Below are positions 37,398 through 44,601 of a stretch of 64,000 nucleotides of DNA, in pieces. Made by a program: the position numbers and the translations under genes. A model generated the notes under the pieces. It had not been told where the DNA came from, made no database searches, and saw nothing but the letters and a program-made list of their open reading frames with translations. The DNA is from Bacteroidetes bacterium OLB9 (GTDB taxonomy: Bacteria > Bacteroidota > Bacteroidia > Chitinophagales > Saprospiraceae), in the NCBI GenBank assembly GCA_001567255.1, contig LNBW01000056.1:1-64000 (forward strand), written 5' to 3'. Positions within the stretch are counted from its first letter, which is position 1; each line of letters opens with the position of its first letter.

Positions 37398-37904
37398 TCA
37401 ATTAACACCTAATCTAGTTTTGAGCGTTGACATCAAATTTTCAGACTCAGCAGCATGCAAAATCATGCCAGCACTAGCATCAAAAATCATCGTATAACCT
37501 TGCTCCTTACCCAGCTTATCAATTTCTAATTGTACTTTATCAATAATGGGTTTGAGTAATTCTTCTCGCTTGGCTATTATCTTTTGTTGCATTTCAGTTT
37601 CATAACTTCTGATTTCTTCCTGCTTAGCGACCAAAGCCTCTTCTCTTTGCTGCATTTGAACCTTAGATAGTGTCCCACCATTTGCTTCGTTAAGATAAGC
37701 TTTATACTCATCTTCGAATTTGATGGTCATCTCACCCCTTTTTGCCATTAACTCATTCTGATATTGTTGCAACTGGTTATCAGCAAGCTTCATTTCAGAC
37801 ATCTGCGACAATAACTCTTGAGTGTCAATATATCCAAATTTCTGAGCATTTACAGTCACTGCCAATGCCATCATCAATGCAATACTTAAAAAATTTAACT
37901 TCAT
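37398..37904 (-). CDS. OmpH/Skp family periplasmic chaperone
   Basis: Periplasmic chaperone for unfolded outer-membrane proteins. The 168-residue protein has a signal peptide (MKLNFLSIALMMALAVTVNA), a short beta start (QKFGYIDTQELLSQM), a long charged coiled-coil middle (about 45-120, LQQYQNELMAKRGEM, QMQQREEALVAKQEEIRSYE) and the C-terminal beta segment (LGKEQGYTMIFDASAGMILHA). It is encoded directly after bamA and uppS, whose product and substrate machinery it supports. Many relatives carry two ompH copies here; only one is present. Confidence 0.9.
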   Translation of the reverse strand: MKLNFLSIALMMALAVTVNAQKFGYIDTQELLSQMSEMKLADNQLQQYQNELMAKRGEMTIKFEDEYKAYLNEANGGTLSKVQMQQREEALVAKQEEIRSYETEMQQKIIAKREELLKPIIDKVQLEIDKLGKEQGYTMIFDASAGMILHAAESENLMSTLKTRLGVN

Positions 37905-37999
37905 TTTGTGTTGTTTTGTTTTATTACTTGTATAGACTTAAAAGTGATTAAATAAATTAACGCGATTTTTCTTTTTAACAATTTATTAAAGTACAGGCT

Positions 38000-40714
38000 C
38001 TATTCGGGCTCAAAGCCCAGTACGATATTAAACTTGCCATAACCTTTGGTGCCCGATTGAGAAAGGTCTTTATCAAATCCCCATCCATAATCAAATCCGA
38101 GCAGACCGAACATAGGGAGAAACACTCTGGCTCCAAATCCTGCTGAACGCTTCAAATCAAATGGATTGAATTTTTTAAAGCTCTGATAGGCATTGCCACC
38201 CTGTAGCCAGCTGGTCACATAAATTGTTGAATTAGGATTCAGCGAAAGCGGATACCTAAACTCTACTGTATATTTATTATACACAGCTGCGCCAGGTGTG
38301 TATCCAGAACTATTGACTGCGCCATTTCCTTCTATATCATTAACATCATATCCACGCAGTGATATGATATCTATACCCTGGAGTCCAATGCTCTGGTTAT
38401 TAAGTCCATCGCCACCTAGTTGGAATCGTTCAAAAGGAGATGTTCCAATTTCTTTGTTATAGCTACCTAGCATACCGATTTTGGCCGATGTGGCTACTAC
38501 AAACTTATCAAACAAGTTAAAATACCACTCCGATGAGATTTTCCATTTATGGTATTCCAGCCACTTAAATTTATTAGCTTCTTTAAGCTCATCCAGTTTA
38601 GCATTGATATCTGCATCTGTGACTGGTTTTGCAGGACCATTTTCAAACTGCAAATCTCGGATGATGTCGGCTCTTTGCTCTTCAGTAGGTTCAAAAGTAT
38701 TACTCTTTCTAAATAATGAGTATGGTGGCGTCAACTGTATGGATAAAGACAACTTTGATCCTGAACGTGGATATAAAGGATCACTAACACTACTACGAGT
38801 AAATGTCTGACTAATACTCCAGTTATTAAACTTACCGACGGTCACTAAAAATCCACCACCTATAAATTTGTCTAAGTTAATTTGCTCAATATTGAGTGTA
38901 GTCTGACTTGAAAAATAATCATCCGGCCACTTCAATTGCGAACCCAGTCCTATAAATCCACGTGTAATGCCGAGTTTTCCATTGTTATACAACGAATAAT
39001 CAAAAGCGGTATGAGCTGCCCCTATTGTAAATGATCGAGGTTTTTTACCACCTAACCATGGCTCAGTAAATGAAAAATTGTATGATTTATAAAAACGACT
39101 ATTAGACTGTAATCTTAGTGATAACTTCTGGCCATCACCCTGAGGTAGAGGACTCCATGTGGATCTGTCCTTAACATTGGCAATGGAGAAATTGTTGAAA
39201 ACAACGCCAAGCGTACCTATCAATCCACTAAAACCACCATATCCCGCCGACAGCTCAAGCTGGTCAGATGGTTTTTCTTCTAGCTGATACTCTATACTTA
39301 CAGTACCTCGTGCCTGATTGACCGGGTTCTCGATACCTAAAGTTTCAGGATTAAAATAGCCGAGATTAATGATCTCTCTTTGTGAGCGTATGATATCAGC
39401 ACGGCTGAATTTCTTACCAGGCATTGTTCTTAATTCACGTCTTACCACGTTTTCATTGGTTCTATCATTACCTTTGATTACAACATTGTCTATTGTAAAC
39501 TGTGGACCTTCAAAAATGCGCATTTCGATGTCCACTGAATCATTTGTGACGGCTACTTCTACCGGGTTAACATCAAATGCAAGATACCCATCATCAAGGT
39601 ACAACGAAGAAATATCACGACCATCCAGACTAAATTTTAATCTGTTGCTGAGTAATTCAGGGTTATAAATATCGCCTTTAGATATGCCCAGTACAGCAGT
39701 GAGATACTCATCAGTATATAGCGAATTTCCTTTCCACCGGATATCTCTAAAATAATGTCGAGTGCCTTCGTCCACAGTGATTTCAATCTTCAAACCACCT
39801 TCATTCGTTCTATATACCGTATCATGGGTGATTGTCATATTTTTATATCCTTCTTTGTTATAAAACTTGACAATACTTTTTAAATCTTCCTGATATTTCT
39901 TATCAATAAACTTTGATTTTCTGAACCACGTACCTTTTCTTTTGGTATTGCTCATTTTTTTTCGCAACTTCCTATCAGAAAATATCTTATTGCCTTCGAA
40001 GACAATATCTTCTACTTTCACACGCTCATTTGGTATAATTTCAAAGATCAGCCTCACACTGGATGTTTTGCTTTCTTCAGGTACTTCATACACATCAACA
40101 ATTACATCCAATTTTCCTTTCTCAATATAGTATTCTTTAATTTTAGTCTTTGCAAGGTCTTTCTGATCATCAGTAACAATACCGCCACGCGTCAAAATAT
40201 CTTTAACTATATCATTAAGGTCATCGTGCTGTGAAGTCTTTACACCCTTAAATGTCCACTTAGTCAGCACAGGTCTTTCTACCAGCACTATGCGAAGATA
40301 TACAATATTGCCTTCAACCTTATCTTGAAAAATCTGCACGTCATCGAAGAGTTTCAGTTTTAGTAGTGCCTTGATGCCTGACTGAATCATCGGCCCAGGA
40401 ATCTGAATTTTATTGCCTTCCTTTAGACCTGCGATAGATTTAATGGCATTGCGGTCTCTGGTCTCAGCACCTTGTATAATTATACCGCCAATCTCATAAT
40501 TATTCTTAACAGCATAATTGAGGACTTCAACCTCTTCTTGCGCTTCCACATGCATTGCGTGAAGCATGAAAGCCATCACCAAAAGAGTGTATCCTATGAT
40601 ATTTCGCCACATATTACTTTTTAAAAGTTGACCAGTTGCTTTCTTTAACGACTCATTCATATCAACTGCTGTATCTAATTTTTTCTTTAACTTTTTCTTA
40701 AAGGTTTTAACCAT
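38000..40714 (-). CDS. bamA: Outer-membrane protein assembly factor BamA
   Basis: Central component of the machinery inserting beta-barrel proteins into the outer membrane; 904 residues. After the signal region come POTRA domains (about 70-480, with VLVERPVLTKWTFKGVKTS, DIVFEGNKIFSDRKLRKKM, FRDIRWKGNSLYTDEYL, DNVVIKGNDRTNENVVRREL) and a 16-strand Bac_surface_Ag barrel (about 500-904: LSAGYGGFSGLIGTLGVVFNN, then the FGLLGFDYGWGF end). The given start overlaps uppS by 8 bases, but the signal peptide MWRNIIGYTLLVMAFMLHAM begins at residue 35, so translation may really start at 40612. A shorter extension of the first POTRA is possible. Confidence 0.95.
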   Translation of the reverse strand: MVKTFKKKLKKKLDTAVDMNESLKKATGQLLKSNMWRNIIGYTLLVMAFMLHAMHVEAQEEVEVLNYAVKNNYEIGGIIIQGAETRDRNAIKSIAGLKEGNKIQIPGPMIQSGIKALLKLKLFDDVQIFQDKVEGNIVYLRIVLVERPVLTKWTFKGVKTSQHDDLNDIVKDILTRGGIVTDDQKDLAKTKIKEYYIEKGKLDVIVDVYEVPEESKTSSVRLIFEIIPNERVKVEDIVFEGNKIFSDRKLRKKMSNTKRKGTWFRKSKFIDKKYQEDLKSIVKFYNKEGYKNMTITHDTVYRTNEGGLKIEITVDEGTRHYFRDIRWKGNSLYTDEYLTAVLGISKGDIYNPELLSNRLKFSLDGRDISSLYLDDGYLAFDVNPVEVAVTNDSVDIEMRIFEGPQFTIDNVVIKGNDRTNENVVRRELRTMPGKKFSRADIIRSQREIINLGYFNPETLGIENPVNQARGTVSIEYQLEEKPSDQLELSAGYGGFSGLIGTLGVVFNNFSIANVKDRSTWSPLPQGDGQKLSLRLQSNSRFYKSYNFSFTEPWLGGKKPRSFTIGAAHTAFDYSLYNNGKLGITRGFIGLGSQLKWPDDYFSSQTTLNIEQINLDKFIGGGFLVTVGKFNNWSISQTFTRSSVSDPLYPRSGSKLSLSIQLTPPYSLFRKSNTFEPTEEQRADIIRDLQFENGPAKPVTDADINAKLDELKEANKFKWLEYHKWKISSEWYFNLFDKFVVATSAKIGMLGSYNKEIGTSPFERFQLGGDGLNNQSIGLQGIDIISLRGYDVNDIEGNGAVNSSGYTPGAAVYNKYTVEFRYPLSLNPNSTIYVTSWLQGGNAYQSFKKFNPFDLKRSAGFGARVFLPMFGLLGFDYGWGFDKDLSQSGTKGYGKFNIVLGFEPE

Positions 40715-41450
40715 TTATCAACTGCTCACTTGTTTTACCAAACCTGCGCTCACGTCTTTGATAATCCATAATCGCATCGTATAAATCTTTTTTTCTAAAA
40801 TCAGGCCATAACACCGGTGTGAAGTACAACTCAGTATAAGCTATCTGCCACAAAAGATAATTACTGATACGATACTCACCACTGGTACGTATCAATAGTT
40901 CCGGATCAGGAAAATCACAAGTATTCAATTGAGCAGCAAATGCATCGGCATCAATATCTTCAACATTCAACTGACCATCTTTGACGGCAACGGCCAATTT
41001 TTTGGCCGCTTCAACAATCTCCCACCTCGATGAGTAATTGAGCGCCAATATCAAAGTCATGCGAGAATTATTCCGAGTGGTTTCTATTCCTTCCAGCAAA
41101 GCTTTGCGGGTTTTATCCGGCAATCCAGTCAGATTACCGATGGCCTGGAGCCGTATATTATTTTTATTAAGTGTACTAATTTCCTTTCTGACCGTCTCTA
41201 TGAGTAGGCTCATCAAGGCATTAACCTCAATCTCCGGTCGCGACCAGTTTTCTGTTGAGAAAGCATATAAGGTCAGGTATTCAATCCCCATTTCAGCGGC
41301 TGCTTCCGTAACTTCACGCACCGCTGTCACACCATTTTTATGGCCAAAAACTCTGGGCTGACCTTTTGTTTTAGCCCAGCGCCCATTTCCATCCATAATG
41401 ATGGCAATATGTCTGGGTAGTTTGTCCGGATGAATGGTATCGTTAAGCAA
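40707..41450 (-). CDS. uppS: Undecaprenyl diphosphate synthase (isoprenyl transferase)
   Basis: Makes the C55 lipid carrier for cell wall and polysaccharide synthesis by adding isopentenyl units to farnesyl diphosphate. The 247-residue protein has HIAIIMDGNGRWAK (catalytic Asp20), VFGHKNGVTAVREV, LTLYAFSTENWSRPE, the RMTLILALNYSSRWEI segment and the IRTSGEYRISNYLLWQIAYTELYF signature. It is the first gene of the uppS-bamA-ompH operon and overlaps the predicted bamA start. It connects to the fni and HMG-CoA reductase genes, which make its C5 precursors. Confidence 0.96.
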   Translation of the reverse strand: MLNDTIHPDKLPRHIAIIMDGNGRWAKTKGQPRVFGHKNGVTAVREVTEAAAEMGIEYLTLYAFSTENWSRPEIEVNALMSLLIETVRKEISTLNKNNIRLQAIGNLTGLPDKTRKALLEGIETTRNNSRMTLILALNYSSRWEIVEAAKKLAVAVKDGQLNVEDIDADAFAAQLNTCDFPDPELLIRTSGEYRISNYLLWQIAYTELYFTPVLWPDFRKKDLYDAIMDYQRRERRFGKTSEQLING

Positions 41451-41706
41451 TGCTCAGGAATAATATTATACTTAAAATTTATGAGCCGCAAATGTATAAA
41501 AATTATTGGTCAGAAAATCAATATTAGCTGATAAATTATTGAATTATAGCACTATTGAAAGCAAGATTGCTTCATTGATTTGCCAATAATCGATAGAAAG
41601 TAAACATGAAGCATCCTTAATATCCTACCAACTCAACTGTATAAATAATAAATTGGCAATTGAGCAACGGATACTGTTACAAATGGCATGTTATTTTGAC
41701 CGCTAT

Positions 41707-42082
41707 TTAAAACACGCCGTTTACATTTACAATTTTATCGGGTAAACTTTGTCCTAAGTCCCATAGCTCAGTGATTTTATTCTCCTCAAATCGGAAAATG
41801 TGCACGACAACACCCTCAAAACCCTGATTTCCGGACTATTGAACATGAGAGTGAACAGCCACCAGATTGCCATCTTCCAGGGCTCTTAAAATTTCGAAGA
41901 ATTTGTTTGGAGTTTGTTGACGGGCTTCTTTCAAAGCCTGCAACAGCGACTATCTGTCACCCCTGAAAAATGGGTTATGATGGATAAATCTTTCTGAAAC
42001 ATAAAGGTCAAATGCTATATCCGGATGGCCACCAGCAGCGAGCATCAGAAAGTCTTTTACTATTTCTTTATTTGAATAAGTT
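41707..42082 (-). pseudogene. Decayed SnoaL-like (NTF2 fold) protein gene
   Basis: Read on the minus strand this 376-base stretch encodes a continuous SnoaL-type protein interrupted by two in-frame TAG codons (41950-41952 and 41836-41838) and lacking a start codon. The readable parts are NKEIVKDFLMLAAGGHPDIA, RFIHHNPFFRGD, LLQALKEARQQTPNKFFEI, RALEDGNLVAVHSHV and EGVVVHIFRFEENKITELWD, ending NVNGVF. These match SnoaL-like polyketide-cyclase fold proteins. Unlike the frameshifted genes elsewhere, the damage here is two nonsense changes with the frame intact, so this looks like a true pseudogene. It belongs to the small-domain gene group that follows upstream on the same strand. Confidence 0.8.
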
Positions 42083-42108
42083 TTTATTTATTTAGGAGTT
42101 ATACTTTT

Positions 42109-42447
42109 TTAATTATTGGTAATTGCCAGAAACCATGTCTTTAATTCTGTCCTATCAATTTCGGTGGTATGTTTCAATTTTATATGTCGCATTGTTTTTC
42201 CTGTTCCTTCCAATTTATTCTTTGGGTCTATAATTTTATCAATATCCATTGAAAATCCCAGTGTGAGATAATTTTTATTGACTTGAAAATAAGCAAAGTC
42301 TTTAGTTGTTTTAAAAACAGGACGATTCCACTTAAATTCTTCTATTAAGTTGGGCACATTTTGATGTATTAGTTCACGAATGATTTTCATCATTTCTTTT
42401 TGCTCTATTGGGGCATTTTCAATGTATTCTGTTACCTGATTGTTCAT
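42109..42447 (-). CDS. DUF1801 (YdhG/YjbR-like) family protein
   Basis: A 112-residue cytoplasmic protein with the DUF1801 pattern: VTEYIENAPIEQKEMMKIIREL at the N-terminus, LIEEFKWNRPVFKTTKDFAYF and the MRHIKLKH loop. The fold is YdhG-like; no biochemical function is established for the family. It lies 24 bases after a YCII-like gene, as part of a row of small-domain genes (SRPBCC, VOC, YCII, DUF1801, decayed SnoaL) that resemble an accessory cassette group. Confidence 0.85.
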   Translation of the reverse strand: MNNQVTEYIENAPIEQKEMMKIIRELIHQNVPNLIEEFKWNRPVFKTTKDFAYFQVNKNYLTLGFSMDIDKIIDPKNKLEGTGKTMRHIKLKHTTEIDRTELKTWFLAITNN

Positions 42448-42471
42448 AATTGTTAGTTTTTATCTTGAATT

Positions 42472-42945
42472 TTAAGGTTTTAATTTCCAAATTTTATCTG
42501 AATAGGGCAAATATTCAGGAAGTGCGGCCGAACCATACCATGAAATAACATCATAATCCAAAAAGCTGTTTTTTATGGCCGGGTCGGATAATAAAAGTTC
42601 TTTGGCTTCTTCTATGGTTTTGATATTGTTGAGAATAAAGATACCTCTATAATTCATTGTATTTTCACCCAAAGGTCCTACCACAATTAATTTTCCTTCT
42701 CTAACTAATTTATCGATATTATAAAGGTGACCTCTGAAACTTTGGGATATCAGTTCTCTGTCAGTTGTAGTGTTCGTTCCGGTTTTAAGTATAACCAAAA
42801 AATAGCTTTTCATGCCGTAATCATCTCCACCTAATTTGTCTGCTAATGACTGGTCGTAATTAGGATTTAAGTTGATTGTATCTTTTGTTTGTCCATACGT
42901 CAAACATACTGACAATAATAAAATGAATATAAATATACTTTTCAT
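42472..42945 (-). CDS. Exported YCII-related domain protein
   Basis: A 157-residue protein with a signal peptide (MKSIFIFILLLSVCLTYGQ) and one YCII-like ferredoxin-fold domain (about 45-150: YFLVILKTGTNTTTDRELISQSFRGHLYNI, LVVGPLGE-like KLIVVGPLGENTMNYRGIFIL, EAKELLLSDPAIKNSFLDYDVISWYG), with His-Asp residues of the usual site. YCII domains are mostly small cytoplasmic enzymes of unknown role; an exported one is a minor oddity. It is upstream of the DUF1801 gene on the same strand. Confidence 0.78.
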   Translation of the reverse strand: MKSIFIFILLLSVCLTYGQTKDTINLNPNYDQSLADKLGGDDYGMKSYFLVILKTGTNTTTDRELISQSFRGHLYNIDKLVREGKLIVVGPLGENTMNYRGIFILNNIKTIEEAKELLLSDPAIKNSFLDYDVISWYGSAALPEYLPYSDKIWKLKP

Positions 42946-43123
42946 TTTTTTCTAATTAATTAATATGAAGGCATTTATCATTACACATCAAGCTTGGGTA
43001 ATAACGATCGCATGATCATAATACAAATTTCGACCGAAGGACAGAAGACAAATCTTACACAAATGCTCAACTAAAGCCTTTCAGCTTCATTTAAGACAAA
43101 ATATTCTAAGCTGTTCGTTATTT

Positions 43124-43567
43124 TTATTCTTGTTGTCCTTTATAATTTGGATCAAAATCTACCATCCATTCAATCCCAAATTTGTCTCTAAACATCCCGA
43201 AATAGGATCCCCAAGGACTGTCTGCGATAGGCATTTCAATCTGACCGCCGGAGGAAAGTCCATTAAACAATTTGTCTGCTTCTTCTTTGCTTTCTGCACT
43301 TATTGAAATCTTGCTTCTTGTTTCGTTGAGATTGTGGGTGCCTAATGCTGAAGGTGTGTCACTGCCCATCAAAAAGTTGTGCTTGCCAATGGGTAATGCG
43401 ATGTGCATAATTTTTTCTGCTTCCTCTGGTGTTGCAATACTTCCTTCAAATGTCAAATCTTTAAATCGCGTTACCATAGCAAATTCACCACCAAAAACAG
43501 ATTTGTAAAATGTAAATGCTTCTTCCGCATTGCCATTAAAATGAATGTAAGGATCTATCTGTGCCAT
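43124..43567 (-). CDS. VOC-family (PhnB-like glyoxalase/3-demethylubiquinone methyltransferase fold) protein
   Basis: A 147-residue protein of the vicinal-oxygen-chelate superfamily, PhnB type: AQIDPYIHFNGNAEEAFTFYKSVFGGEF at the N-terminus, MHIALPIGKHNFLMGSD in the centre, and GGQIEMPIADSPWGSYFGMFRDKFGIEWMVDF at the end. The proteins are annotated as glyoxalase-like, but substrates are usually unknown. It ends 5 bases from the SRPBCC gene, which suggests co-transcription. Confidence 0.88.
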   Translation of the reverse strand: MAQIDPYIHFNGNAEEAFTFYKSVFGGEFAMVTRFKDLTFEGSIATPEEAEKIMHIALPIGKHNFLMGSDTPSALGTHNLNETRSKISISAESKEEADKLFNGLSSGGQIEMPIADSPWGSYFGMFRDKFGIEWMVDFDPNYKGQQE

Positions 43568-43572
43568 ATTTT

Positions 43573-43983
43573 TTAATTATTTTCTGTGTATAATTTAAAG
43601 TTGTCCAAAATTGCTTGCCATCCTTGTTGTTGCATTTCTAAAGGATTTTGTGTTTCAGGGTCAAACGCTACAATTATTTCTGTTCCCTTTTCTAAACTAT
43701 TCAGTTTTACAGTAGCACTTCGACCTCCAAACACATAAGTAAACTGCTTTCCGTCTTCAATTTCAGTATATACGGCTTCAAAGTCAAAACCAAAACTGCC
43801 GTCTTTTGCTTCCATTCTTGCTTTATAAGTTCCTCCTATTGACATATTGTTTTCAGCCTTTGGACAATGCCATGAAGGGTCGGCAAAATTCCAATTTACA
43901 ATGTGTATTGGGTCTGTATAATATTCCCAAACTTTCTTAAAGTCTGCATTTATCATTGCAGTTACAGTGATTTTATTGTTCAT
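43573..43983 (-). CDS. SRPBCC (AHSA1-like) domain protein
   Basis: A 136-residue START/Bet v1-fold protein: MINADFKKVWEYYTDPIHIVNWNFAD, YKARMEAKDGSFGFDFEAVYTEIEDGKQFTYVF, then the C-terminal helix GWQAILDNFKLYTE. These bind hydrophobic ligands or act as Aha1-like cofactors; the ligand is unknown. It is the first gene of the minus-strand group. A conserved 121-base repeat (44063-44183) with a promoter-like box lies 80 bases upstream. Confidence 0.87.
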   Translation of the reverse strand: MNNKITVTAMINADFKKVWEYYTDPIHIVNWNFADPSWHCPKAENNMSIGGTYKARMEAKDGSFGFDFEAVYTEIEDGKQFTYVFGGRSATVKLNSLEKGTEIIVAFDPETQNPLEMQQQGWQAILDNFKLYTENN

Positions 43984-44062
43984 ATTTTTTGCCTAAGGTT
44001 ATTCATTTATGGAAAGTTAAATTGTGTCCGTCGTTATACCATGCTTACTTACATTGTTGCCT

Positions 44063-44183
44063 CTCACAGTACTGTCGCGACAGCCGGCATTTAAGGAAAC
44101 GGATGTACCCATCACAAATCTCATACAAAACTAAATAAATGATAGAAACCACACTATAAAATGAATCATTTTTAGTTTGTCCA
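44063..44183. repeat. Direct repeat A flanking the restriction-modification region
   Basis: Matches 51620-51740 in the same orientation without gaps over 121 bases (21 mismatches by my count, about 83% identity). The conserved minus-strand box TAGTTTTG (44126-44133) is a promoter-like TAnnTTTG element. Together with copy B it brackets the hsd operon. Confidence 0.85.
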
Positions 44184-44247
44184 TATGAATTACTGTAACA
44201 TATTATATTCAAGAAAGAAAGGATTTTATCCTAAACTTAATTATGAA

Positions 44248-44410
44248 TTAATCTATCTTTTTAGCTCTTTTTACTAAGGATGATAATTGTGCATCGGCTG
44301 TGTGTAGTGACTTTATCCAGCATTTTCGTAAGCTATTCTTTTTCAATGGGTCCATCGGGTCGTATTCAATGGCCAATTTTACACTCGTTTGATTTTTTCT
44401 TATTGTCCAT
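44248..44410 (-). CDS. Small ORF of unknown function, frameshifted
   Basis: Not present as one open frame. On the minus strand, ATG at 44408-44410 begins MDNKK, and after the T6 run near 44394-44399 (A6 in the reading direction) the next frame encodes SVKLAIEYDPMDPLKKNSLRK and continues to a stop at 44248. Deleting one A joins the two into a basic 53-residue product. The single, long, protein-like reading and its position between repeat A and hsdR suggest a real small gene, but I cannot identify it, and coding by chance is possible. Confidence 0.35.
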
Positions 44411-44601
44411 ATAATATTACGCTATAGACAATTATCTTAAAATATTATAATTATAAATAACTAAAAATTTAGACATAGACACAAAGTATTTTGTTCATTA
44501 TTCCTTATTTACAACTATTTATCTACTATTTGGGACGAAAAAATCAAGTGTAATTTGTGCTACATCTTTGAAATGTATTTTGATTCATTGGCTCATCGTC
44601 T

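Larger units (their letters stand above)
43984..44601. other. Gene-poor stretch between the SRPBCC gene and hsdR
   Basis: Holds repeat A (44063-44183), the possible small ORF at 44248-44410, and AT-rich sequence up to hsdR. No tRNA or clear terminator was seen. Confidence 0.6.
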
